A stretch of 15,505 nt of DNA from an uncultured Polynucleobacter sp. (GTDB lineage Bacteria > Pseudomonadota > Gammaproteobacteria > Burkholderiales > Burkholderiaceae): the NCBI GenBank assembly GCA_937996825.1, contig CALKUJ010000038.1:1-15505 (forward strand), in the 5' to 3' direction. The notes under the pieces were generated by a model that made no database searches, had not been told where the DNA came from, and saw nothing but the letters and a program-made list of their open reading frames with translations. Shown here piece after piece: positions 6,962-13,850 of the stretch; position 1 is the stretch's first letter; every line of letters begins with the position of its first letter. The translations under genes and the position numbers were made by a program.

Positions 6962-8314
6962 ATGTTTTCACATTCACCCACACAATTACAAGAATTAGTC
7001 TCTTTTTTATTGGCTGAAGCCAAGGCTTTGGGCGCTACGGATGCTGCTGCAGAGCTTTCTGAGGGCAGTGGCTTATCGGTCTCGGTTCGCAAAGGCAATA
7101 TCGAAACCATTGAGCAAAATCTTGATAAACAGGCGGGCGTCACAGTATTCATCGGCCAAAGACGTGGCAATGCTGGCACCAGTGATTTTTCAAAAGAATC
7201 TCTCAAGGCCAGCGTTAAAGCAGCTTTTCACATTGCACAACACACCGCTGAAGATGATTGTGCGGGATTGGCAGAAGCAGATTTATTGGAAAAAAATCCC
7301 AAAGATTTGGACTTGTACCATCCTTGGAATATCAATACTGCCGAAGCTGTAGAAATTGCCAGAGATGCTGAGCGCGGCGCTTTTGCTGTGAGTAAAAACA
7401 TCACCAACAGTGATGGTGCAACTGTTTCTGCACAGCAGTCACATTTCATGTTGGGCACCAGCAATGGTTTCATGGGTGGCTATGCCATCTCTCGTCACTA
7501 CATTGCCTGCACCCCTATCGCCAGTGCGTCAAATAAAAAAGGCGCTGCCATGCAGCGTGATGATTGGCACACAACAGCTCGTGCACCAGAAGACTTGGCC
7601 AGACCTCAAGACGTTGGCGCTTATGCTGCCAAAAGAGCTTTGGCAAGATTAGGTGCGCGATCGATTTCGACCAGACATTGCCCAGTTTTATTTGAAGCCC
7701 CATTGGCTGTTGGCTTGGTGGGAGCATATGTGCAAGCCACCTCTGGTGGAGCCTTGTACAGAAAGTCTAGTTTCTTGCAAGATAGTTTAGGTAAAACTAT
7801 TTTTCCTAAGCACATTGATTTATTGGAAGAGCCACACATTCCTCGTTTAACAGGCAGCGCACCATTTGATGAAGAGGGTGTCAGAACTCGTTCGCGCAAA
7901 GTGATTGATGCGGGTGTTGTGCAGGGATACTTCTTATCCACTTACTCAGCCAGAAAGTTGGGCATGCAAACCACTGGTAATGCAGGTGGCTCTCATCAAT
8001 TGCAATTCAAAAGCCGCTTAACAAAACCATCTGATGATTTGCCTGCCATGTTGAAAAAAATGGGTACTGGCTTATTGGTCACAGATCTTATGGGCCAGGG
8101 CGTTAACTATGTGAATGGTGATTATTCACGAGGTGCTTTTGGATATTGGGTCGAGAATGGTGTGATTGTTCATCCGGTTGAAGAAATCACCATTGCAGGC
8201 AATCTGAATGATATGTTCAAGCAAATCGTGACCATCGGCGCAGACACTCTGGTGCGTGGCACCAAAGAGACAGGTTCTATACTGATTGAAAATATGACCG
8301 TGGGCGGTCGCTAA
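6962..8314 (+). CDS. pmbA: TldE/PmbA, subunit of the TldD/TldE metalloprotease
   Basis: PmbA (TldE) pairs with TldD to form a heterodimeric protease that digests unfolded peptides; in enterobacteria it matures microcin B17 and degrades the CcdA antitoxin. The product from the ATG at 6962 is 450 residues, the same as E. coli PmbA. Its C-terminal part carries the conserved GVNYVNGDYSRGAFGYWVEN segment and EITIAGN (about 415-421). As expected for TldE, there is no HExxH-type metal site; that belongs to TldD, which is not in this window. A TTG at 6926 would extend the frame by 12 residues into the mog coding region and is unlikely. No strong Shine-Dalgarno precedes the ATG. The gene ends 24 bases from convergent folA. 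Confidence 0.95.
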   Translation: MFSHSPTQLQELVSFLLAEAKALGATDAAAELSEGSGLSVSVRKGNIETIEQNLDKQAGVTVFIGQRRGNAGTSDFSKESLKASVKAAFHIAQHTAEDDCAGLAEADLLEKNPKDLDLYHPWNINTAEAVEIARDAERGAFAVSKNITNSDGATVSAQQSHFMLGTSNGFMGGYAISRHYIACTPIASASNKKGAAMQRDDWHTTARAPEDLARPQDVGAYAAKRALARLGARSISTRHCPVLFEAPLAVGLVGAYVQATSGGALYRKSSFLQDSLGKTIFPKHIDLLEEPHIPRLTGSAPFDEEGVRTRSRKVIDAGVVQGYFLSTYSARKLGMQTTGNAGGSHQLQFKSRLTKPSDDLPAMLKKMGTGLLVTDLMGQGVNYVNGDYSRGAFGYWVENGVIVHPVEEITIAGNLNDMFKQIVTIGADTLVRGTKETGSILIENMTVGGR

Positions 8315-8338
8315 TTCATTAACCGCTTGGGTGAACTC

Positions 8339-8818
8339 TTAAAGCTTGCTGGTGTAGGTCACAAAGGCATACGCCAGCGTGCCATTGTGATGCTCTTCTC
8401 TTGAAACTTCTTCCCAGAGCATGTCATCGACATCGGGGAAAAAAGCGTCGCCATCAATTTCAATATCCACTTCAGTGATGATGAGCTTATCGACATACAT
8501 CAAAGCTTCATCATAAATTTGTGCGCCGCCAATGATGAAGGCTTTTTCAACACCAGAGCAGGCATCAATCGCATCCTCTAGAGATGTGAATGTTTCCGCT
8601 CCCTCGGCTTTAAATTCTGGATTGCGACTTACAACGATGTTGCGTCTGCCAGGCAGTGGTCTACCCAAAGATACCCAAGTGTTACGGCCCATGATGATGG
8701 GGCAACCCAGAGTGGTATTTTTAAAGTGTTTGAGATCTTCTGGTAGGTGCCAAGGCAGGGTGTTGTTCACACCGATCACGCCATTTTTAGCGCGCGCAAC
8801 AATGATGGCTAATTCCAC
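8339..8818 (-). CDS. folA: Dihydrofolate reductase
   Basis: DHFR reduces dihydrofolate to tetrahydrofolate with NADPH, restoring the cofactor that ThyA oxidises. The 159-residue product matches E. coli DHFR in length. It has the N-terminal strand ELAIIVA, the Met20-loop region GVIGVNNTLPWHLPEDL with W23 and catalytic D28, GRNTWVSLGRPLPGRRNIV (44-62), binding the cofactor, and FIIGGAQIYDEAL. The start is a GTG at 8818, preceded five bases upstream by AAGGA (plus-strand 8824-8828). It begins 13 bases after the thyA stop, so the two are surely co-transcribed. Confidence 0.97.
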   Translation of the reverse strand: MELAIIVARAKNGVIGVNNTLPWHLPEDLKHFKNTTLGCPIIMGRNTWVSLGRPLPGRRNIVVSRNPEFKAEGAETFTSLEDAIDACSGVEKAFIIGGAQIYDEALMYVDKLIITEVDIEIDGDAFFPDVDDMLWEEVSREEHHNGTLAYAFVTYTSKL

Positions 8819-8823
8819 AACAA

Positions 8824-8828
8824 TCCTT
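8824..8828 (-). promoter_or_regulatory. Shine-Dalgarno fixing the folA GTG start
   Basis: AAGGA on the minus strand lies five bases before the GTG at 8818, within the 13-base thyA-folA gap. No ATG is available in frame nearby, so this site decides the folA start. Confidence 0.75.
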
Positions 8829-8831
8829 TGA

Positions 8832-9626
8832 TTAAATTGCTACTGGAGCTTTGATGGCGTCATGGTGCTGATAGCCAATCAGTTCAAAGTCTTCGTATTC
8901 GTAGTCAAAAATAGAAGCAGGTTTGCGTCGAATATTCAACTTGGGCAAAGGCAAAGGTTGACGCGATAACTGAAGTTTCACTTGCTCCATGTGATTGGAG
9001 TACAAGTGGCAATCACCGCCTGTCCAAATAAACTCACCTGGGGTTAAGCCAGTTTGCTGAGCAATCATGTGAGTCAATAAAGCGTAGCTGGCAATGTTAA
9101 ATGGCACGCCCAAGAAAATATCGGCACTGCGTTGATAGAGTTGGCAAGACAATTTGCCATCAGCAACATAAAACTGAAAGAAAGCGTGGCATGGTGGTAA
9201 AGCCATGCGAGGAATCTCAGCAACGTTCCATGCTGAAACAATTAAACGACGTGAATCAGGATTATTTTTAATCTGGTCCATCAGTTGACTGATTTGATCA
9301 ACGTGTTCGCCATTGGGTGCGGGCCATGAGCGCCACTGATAACCATAAATCGGACCGAGCTCACCGTCTTCTTTGGCCCACTCATCCCAAATGCTCACAC
9401 CACGTTCTTTTAACCAATTGTTATTGGTGCTGCCTTGCAAAAACCAAAGCAATTCAATGATGATTGATTTGAGGTGTAACTTTTTAGTAGTTACAACAGG
9501 AAATCCCTCTTGTAAATCAAAGCGCATTTGATGGCCAAACACTGAAACAGTGCCCGTGCCAGTGCGGTCTGATTTGTGGGTTCCTTTGGCCAAAACATGG
9601 CTCATGAGATCTAGATATTGCTGCAT
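8832..9626 (-). CDS. thyA: Thymidylate synthase
   Basis: ThyA methylates dUMP to dTMP using 5,10-methylene-tetrahydrofolate and releases dihydrofolate. The protein is 264 residues, exactly the E. coli length. It has R21 in SDRTGTGT, the active-site cysteine C146 in ALPPCHAFFQF, the RR pair in DSRRLIVSAWN (124-134), and the folate/dUMP-binding segment GDCHLYSNH near residue 205. It starts 12 bases after the stop of the ABC ATPase gene and is followed 13 bases later by folA, all on the minus strand. This implies an ATPase-thyA-folA transcript. There is no clear ribosome-binding site, so translation may depend on coupling to the upstream gene. Confidence 0.98.
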   Translation of the reverse strand: MQQYLDLMSHVLAKGTHKSDRTGTGTVSVFGHQMRFDLQEGFPVVTTKKLHLKSIIIELLWFLQGSTNNNWLKERGVSIWDEWAKEDGELGPIYGYQWRSWPAPNGEHVDQISQLMDQIKNNPDSRRLIVSAWNVAEIPRMALPPCHAFFQFYVADGKLSCQLYQRSADIFLGVPFNIASYALLTHMIAQQTGLTPGEFIWTGGDCHLYSNHMEQVKLQLSRQPLPLPKLNIRRKPASIFDYEYEDFELIGYQHHDAIKAPVAI

Positions 9627-9638
9627 ATCAGAATTCTA

Positions 9639-10715
9639 CTACTTGCTAAAAGTTACGACGTGATCGGCCACTAATTTGATACCAATTTTTTCACCAATGG
9701 CGTGGTTATGGTGACTTGGTACCATGGTCAGTAAGCGTTGACCAGAGTCCAGTTCAACTGTGTACAAGAAGTCACCGCCACGGAAAGCCTTGGTGATAAC
9801 TTCCGCTTGAAGAGGGCTGTCATCATCATGAACAATGTCGTCGGCTCGCAAAAGAACATCGACTTCTTCGTTGGGTAGGCCATAGCTTGCTTGTGGCAGA
9901 GGTAGCAAGCCTAATTCAATTTCTACAGAAGGACCTGGTTTGGTGACTCCTGGAACAAACACACCATAACCCACAAAGTCGGCAACAAAGCGCGTGGCAG
10001 GGCGGTGATAGAGGTTGTAGGCGCTGTCCCACTGAACCAAACGACCATCCACCATCACGCCAACATCATCAGCAATCGCAAATGCTTCAAATTGATCATG
10101 GGTGACCAATAAAGCAGTTGTGCCATTGGCCTTCAAAATATCTCGGACTTCTCCGGCTAAGCGCTCACGCAAATCCACATCCAAGTTAGAGAATGGTTCA
10201 TCCAAAAGCAGTAATTCTGGTTCTGGAGCCATCGCACGAGCCAAGGCCACACGTTGTTGTTGTCCGCCAGATAGTTCATGGGGGTAGCGATGCCCAACAT
10301 TGTGAAGGCCCACCCGCTCAAGCCATTCCTCTGCCTTGTGCAAAGCTTCTTTTTGGCTCAAATCTCTTAAACCAAAAGCCACGTTCTGGGCATTGGTTAA
10401 ATGGGGAAACAGGGCATAGTCTTGGAAAACCACGCCAACGCGTCTTTTTTCTGGGGCGATTGAAAAATCTTTTGAGCTAACTATTTGCTTATCAAGCGTG
10501 ATCGTGCCATTTTGGATAGGCTCAAAACCACAAATTGCTCGCAAAACTGTTGATTTGCCGCACCCTGAGGGGCCCAGCAAACAGCCAATCTTGCCATGGT
10601 CTAAATGCATGCTCAAGCCTTGTACGACATGGTTCCAGCTACCAGATTTCTCACCTGGATAACCCACATCAATGGCCTCAATATTTAAATGAATTGGTTG
10701 CGTATCGATAATCAT
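9639..10715 (-). CDS. ABC transporter ATP-binding protein, FbpC-like (probable Fe3+ import)
   Basis: A 358-residue importer ATPase with Walker A GPSGCGKST (48-56), Q-loop Q98, signature LSGGQ (148-152), Walker B LLLLDEP (168-174) and switch H206. A TOBE-type C-terminal domain (about 235-358) is typical of the FbpC/CysA/PotA group. The partner is the divergently encoded two-domain permease, an arrangement of components seen in ferric-iron (Fbp/Afu/Sfu) systems; the iron assignment is inferred from that permease type. The start at 10715 keeps the first beta strand (IHLNIEAIDVGYP). No Shine-Dalgarno is obvious. thyA follows 12 bases downstream. A substrate-binding protein is absent from the window. 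Confidence 0.9.
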   Translation of the reverse strand: MIIDTQPIHLNIEAIDVGYPGEKSGSWNHVVQGLSMHLDHGKIGCLLGPSGCGKSTVLRAICGFEPIQNGTITLDKQIVSSKDFSIAPEKRRVGVVFQDYALFPHLTNAQNVAFGLRDLSQKEALHKAEEWLERVGLHNVGHRYPHELSGGQQQRVALARAMAPEPELLLLDEPFSNLDVDLRERLAGEVRDILKANGTTALLVTHDQFEAFAIADDVGVMVDGRLVQWDSAYNLYHRPATRFVADFVGYGVFVPGVTKPGPSVEIELGLLPLPQASYGLPNEEVDVLLRADDIVHDDDSPLQAEVITKAFRGGDFLYTVELDSGQRLLTMVPSHHNHAIGEKIGIKLVADHVVTFSK

Positions 10716-10728
10716 TCTTATAATTATC
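10701..10728. promoter_or_regulatory. Candidate overlapping Fur boxes at the divergent ABC transporter starts
   Basis: The 19-bp Fur consensus GATAATGATAATCATTATC aligns at 10701-10719 with 13 of 19 matches, including an unbroken GATAATCATT (10707-10716). It aligns again at 10710-10728 with 13 of 19, including ATTATC (10723-10728). GATAAT and ATTATC also form an inverted pair 10 bases apart. The site covers the likely promoters of both the ATPase and permease genes, as expected for an iron-repressed importer. Counts were made by eye; AT-rich sequence raises the chance of accidental matches. Confidence 0.42.
10719..10724 (+). promoter_or_regulatory. Perfect -10 hexamer (TATAAT) for the permease gene
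   Basis: An exact TATAAT lies at 10719-10724. The possible -35 elements are weak: TTGCGT (10698-10703) at 15 bases or TTGGTT (10694-10699) at 19 bases. Transcription would start near 10731, beyond the ATG at 10689, which favours the TTG at 10734 as the permease start. The hexamer lies inside the Fur-like sequences. Confidence 0.4.
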
Positions 10729-10733
10729 CCATC

Positions 10734-12302
10734 TTGCGACCACGAATAACACCCATACTCTTATCTTTGGTATTGGCTTTGCCAATATTAGGGATTTTTG
10801 CCGCACTTCTGAACCCTCAGTCCAGCAGTGATGGCGTGCTTGGACACCTATTAAGTACGGTCTTGCCAGGCTATGCTTGGACCACCTTGATCTTGGCTTT
10901 GGGCGTGACAGTGGGTGTTGCGAGCATGGGCATCATCACAGCATGGTTGGTGGCGACTTGTGAGTTTCCAGGAAAAAGAGTTTTTGAATGGGCTTTGATC
11001 TTGCCCTTGGCCATGCCAACCTATGTGATGGCATATGCCTACACCGATTTTTTTCAATTCTCAGGACCAATTCAAACTCTCTTACGAGATTTATTGGGCG
11101 TCGATCGCTTGCCATGGTTCCCTGAGCCAAGATCTCTGTGGGGCGCCATTTGTGTATTGAGCTTGGCCTTGTATCCATACGTCTATCTTTTGTGCCGCAC
11201 GGCTTTTTTAGAGCGCAGCCCTCGTTTGATTGAGGCAGCAAGAACTCTTGGAGCCGGCCCTTGGGGTGCTTTTTGGCAAGTTGCTTTACCGATGGCAAGA
11301 CCTGCGACCATGGCAGGTGTGGCTTTAGCATTGATGGAGGCGGTCGCTGATTACGGGGCCATGTCTTATTTTGGTGTGCAAACCATGACCACTGGTATTT
11401 ACAGAGCTTGGTTGAGCATGGGTGATCGCATGGCGGCTGTGCAGTTGTCTGCTGCATTATTGGGCATCATTTTTTTACTGCTACTTCTTGAGCATGCCAG
11501 TCGTCGAAAAATGCGTTTTGCCACTTCAGGTCAGCGCTTTAGACAGATCAAACCTTGGCGACTACAAGGAAGAAAAGCTTTTTGGGCCAGCTTGGCTTGC
11601 TTATTACCTTTGCTGTTCGGTTTTATCTTGCCAGTCATCATCATGGCCTATTTGGCCATTTCAAGCGGCGAGAGTTTGAACGAACGTTATTGGAATTGGT
11701 TAGGCAACACCATCACCTTGTCGACTCTCACAGCGATTTGCGCTGTCGCGATTGCCGTTTGGTTGGCTTATAGCGCAAGACTTGCCAAAGGTGGATTGCA
11801 ACAACTGGTGAACCGCATGGTCAGCTTAGGGTATGCCGTTCCGGGAGCTGTTCTAGCAGTCGGTATTTTGGTCTTGTTAGGGCAGATGGATATTGCATGG
11901 TTGATTTCTGGTTCAGTCGTGGTTTTGGTTTATGCGTATCTGACACGTTTTTTATCTTCTAGTTTGCAAACAGTTGAAGCAGGCTTGAGCAAAATCACGC
12001 CAAGCATGGATGCCAGCGCCATGAGTTTGGGATCTGGTCGCTGGGAATTGTTGAGAAAAATTCACTTGCCACTTTTGCGACGTAGTTTGTTAACGGCTGG
12101 TTTACTTGTGTTTGTTGATGTCATGAAAGAGTTGCCAGCCACTTTGGTTTTGCGACCCTTCAACTTTGACACCTTGGCAGTAGTGACTTATCAGTTAGCA
12201 TCCGATGAGCGTTTGGCTGAAGCAGCTTGGCCAGCATTGACGATTGTGTTGGCAGGTCTTCTGCCAGTGATCATCCTATCTAGAGCGATGTCTAAGGACT
12301 AA
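10734..12302 (+). CDS. Two-domain ABC permease, FbpB/AfuB-like (probable Fe3+ import)
   Basis: The protein (522 residues from the TTG chosen here) has about twelve membrane helices arranged as two fused permease halves. Each has a cytoplasmic EAA loop that docks on the ATPase: EAARTLGAGPWGAFWQVALP (167-186) and DASAMSLGSGRWELLRKIHL (426-445). Fused double permeases of this length are typical of ferric-iron importers. Start choice is uncertain. An ATG at 10689 would add 15 residues but overlap the start of the divergent ATPase gene by 27 bases and lie upstream of the TATAAT promoter. The TTG gives a short basic N-terminus (RPR) before helix 1. Neither start has a Shine-Dalgarno. The stop overlaps that of the reductase gene by 4 bases. 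Confidence 0.87.
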   Translation: MRPRITPILLSLVLALPILGIFAALLNPQSSSDGVLGHLLSTVLPGYAWTTLILALGVTVGVASMGIITAWLVATCEFPGKRVFEWALILPLAMPTYVMAYAYTDFFQFSGPIQTLLRDLLGVDRLPWFPEPRSLWGAICVLSLALYPYVYLLCRTAFLERSPRLIEAARTLGAGPWGAFWQVALPMARPATMAGVALALMEAVADYGAMSYFGVQTMTTGIYRAWLSMGDRMAAVQLSAALLGIIFLLLLLEHASRRKMRFATSGQRFRQIKPWRLQGRKAFWASLACLLPLLFGFILPVIIMAYLAISSGESLNERYWNWLGNTITLSTLTAICAVAIAVWLAYSARLAKGGLQQLVNRMVSLGYAVPGAVLAVGILVLLGQMDIAWLISGSVVVLVYAYLTRFLSSSLQTVEAGLSKITPSMDASAMSLGSGRWELLRKIHLPLLRRSLLTAGLLVFVDVMKELPATLVLRPFNFDTLAVVTYQLASDERLAEAAWPALTIVLAGLLPVIILSRAMSKD

Positions 12303-13342
12303 GCTTGTGGCGTGACGCCAAGAATTTCATGAAGTTTGGGCGAGGTGGTGGTGTATTGCAGGTGTATGACTTGCCCTGGGTGAATGTGGGCAGCACATCC
12401 ATAAGCTGCCAAAGTTGCTTCATGAAAACCGCACACGATTAATTTCTTTTTGCCTGGGTAGGTGTTGATATCACCCACGGCAAAAATGCCAGCCGTACTG
12501 CTTTGAAATTTTTCCGTGTCCACCAGCACTTGTTTATTTTCTAAATCGATGCCCCAATCAGCAATAGGTCCAAGCTTTGGTGAAATACCAAGCAAAGGAA
12601 GCAGTGCATCTAAAGGTAGGTGATGTGTTTGCCCATCGAAGTCTGCGACTTCTAGACTGATGATTCTTCCATCATTTGTTTTGAAATTGGTGACTTGTCC
12701 AAGCTGAACTTTGATCAAACCTTGAGCACACAAGGCTTGAAAGCGTTGAATCAATGATTCATCTGCTTTAAAAACATCGCGTCTGTGAACCAAGGTGATG
12801 CTTTTAGCGATATCAACCAATGCAACGGCGGCTTCTAAAGCAGCTGTTTCTCCACCATTGATGACCACATCTTGGCCAGCATATTGATTTGCTTGCCCCA
12901 ATTTATAAAAGACTTGTTTGCCTTCGAAAGAATCAATTCCAGGTAATGACAATTTGCGGGGTTTGAATGCACCCACCCCAGCAGAAACGATGATGACTTT
13001 GCTGATGAATGTCTCTTGCGATGTGTGCACATCAAAGCGACCATCATCACGTTTTTGAACCAAGGAAACTTCTTGCTTGAAGTGAGTCGGTGTTTGCAAG
13101 ACTTTGATTTGCTCTTGCAGGCGATCAATTAAATCTTGACCAGTGCAAAAAGGAATACCAGGAATATCGTAGATCGGTTTGTCAGCATAGAGTTCAACGC
13201 ATTGACCACCTGCTTGGGGTAGGGCATCAATCAAATGTGCTTTGATGCCCAACAAGCCTAATTGAAAAACTTGATAAAGACCTACCGGTCCTGCGCCGAT
13301 AACAATGGCATCTGTCTCAATGGTTAATTGTTTTTCTGCCAC
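12299..13342 (-). CDS. Ferredoxin-NADP+ reductase, thioredoxin-reductase-like type
   Basis: A 347-residue FAD/NAD(P)-binding flavoprotein. The FAD site is GAGPVG (16-21) with GGQC (45-48). The second nucleotide-binding loop reads INGGETAAL (161-169), followed by HRRD (186-189) for NADP phosphate. The C-terminal FAD motif GIFAVGD (275-281) is followed by an HEAT segment near 307. No CxxC pair exists, which separates it from thioredoxin reductase and fits the Chlorobium/YumC-type ferredoxin-NADP reductase. It lies 21 bases after fdxA on the same strand, so the pair probably moves electrons between NADPH and the 7Fe ferredoxin. The start is a GTG with a modest AAGA upstream. The nucleotide loop departs from the usual GGGDSA. 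Confidence 0.9.
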   Translation of the reverse strand: MAEKQLTIETDAIVIGAGPVGLYQVFQLGLLGIKAHLIDALPQAGGQCVELYADKPIYDIPGIPFCTGQDLIDRLQEQIKVLQTPTHFKQEVSLVQKRDDGRFDVHTSQETFISKVIIVSAGVGAFKPRKLSLPGIDSFEGKQVFYKLGQANQYAGQDVVINGGETAALEAAVALVDIAKSITLVHRRDVFKADESLIQRFQALCAQGLIKVQLGQVTNFKTNDGRIISLEVADFDGQTHHLPLDALLPLLGISPKLGPIADWGIDLENKQVLVDTEKFQSSTAGIFAVGDINTYPGKKKLIVCGFHEATLAAYGCAAHIHPGQVIHLQYTTTSPKLHEILGVTPQA

Positions 13343-13363
13343 AGGATCTTTCTAAAAGATACC

Positions 13364-13687
13364 TTAGCGAACCAACTCGCCTAGTTTATTTTTCACATCT
13401 TTCCAGTCGTCTGCATCAGGCAAGCCTTCTTTTGACTTGGTGATTGACGGCCACTTGGCTGCAAGTTCAAGATTGAGTTTGATATAAGCCTGTTGATCAC
13501 CGGGCACATCATCCTCGGCATAAATTGCATTGACTGGACATTCTGGAACACAAACTGCACAGTCGATGCACTCGTCTGGATCAATCACCAAGAAATTAGG
13601 ACCTTCACGGAAACAATCAACTGGGCAAACGTCCACGCAATCGGTGTACTTACAACGGATACAGGCTTCGGTTACTACATAAGTCAT
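13364..13687 (-). CDS. fdxA: 7Fe ferredoxin FdxA ([3Fe-4S][4Fe-4S])
   Basis: A 107-residue ferredoxin of the Azotobacter FdI type and the same length. Cysteines 9, 17 and 50 should bind the 3Fe cluster, and cysteines 21, 40, 43 and 46 the 4Fe cluster; C12 and C25 are extra, as in FdI. The conserved C-terminal half (near-identical DADDW-type segment) is present. The start is the ATG at 13687, giving MTYVVTEAC; an in-frame codon at 13717 would add ten hydrophobic residues not found in the family. The reductase gene follows 21 bases downstream. Upstream lies a divergent region with an FNR-type box. Confidence 0.97.
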   Translation of the reverse strand: MTYVVTEACIRCKYTDCVDVCPVDCFREGPNFLVIDPDECIDCAVCVPECPVNAIYAEDDVPGDQQAYIKLNLELAAKWPSITKSKEGLPDADDWKDVKNKLGELVR

Positions 13688-13786
13688 GGCATCAATCTCA
13701 AAGAAGACGAAAACCAATATTTTATCTTAGACGGAGCAAATCATTGCAGATAGCCTTATTCTTAGGCGTGTCATCGTCATTTCTAA

Positions 13787-13800
13787 GTGATTTAAATCAA
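13787..13800. promoter_or_regulatory. FNR/ANR-type box between fdxA and the dehydrogenase gene
   Basis: GTGAT-TTAA-ATCAA matches the FNR/ANR consensus TTGAT-N4-ATCAA in nine of ten defined bases, and TGATTTAAATCA (13788-13799) is a perfect palindrome. Leftward, a -10-like AAGAAT (plus-strand 13758-13763, minus strand) would place the box centre near -42.5 for fdxA, close to the class II activation position. Rightward, TACAAT (13806-13811) would put it near -24, where binding would block. Both promoter calls are weak; whether the organism has an FNR-type regulator is unknown. Confidence 0.45.
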
Positions 13801-13839
13801 TGACATACAATAAAGAAAAGCAAGAAAACGTATAAAAAC

Positions 13840-13845
13840 AGGAGA
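13840..13845 (+). promoter_or_regulatory. Strong Shine-Dalgarno of the dehydrogenase gene
   Basis: AGGAGA lies five bases before the ATG at 13851. It is one of the few strong ribosome-binding sites in this window, where most genes have weak ones. Confidence 0.8.
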
Positions 13846-13850
13846 CAAAT

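Noticed and set aside
7621..7941. Minus-strand open frame inside pmbA
   Set aside because: Antisense to a full-length PmbA; no supporting start site or domain.
8296..8309. GACCG/CGGTC hairpin at the end of pmbA as a terminator
   Set aside because: Only five base pairs, inside the coding region, and no T tract follows.
10936..11457. Open frame of 173 codons opposite the permease gene
   Set aside because: Odd composition rich in K, P, H and C, no recognisable domain, and fully antisense to a well-supported permease.
13688..13717. Ten-residue N-terminal extension of FdxA
   Set aside because: FdI-type ferredoxins begin at the MTYVVTEAC-like segment; the extension has no counterpart in the family.
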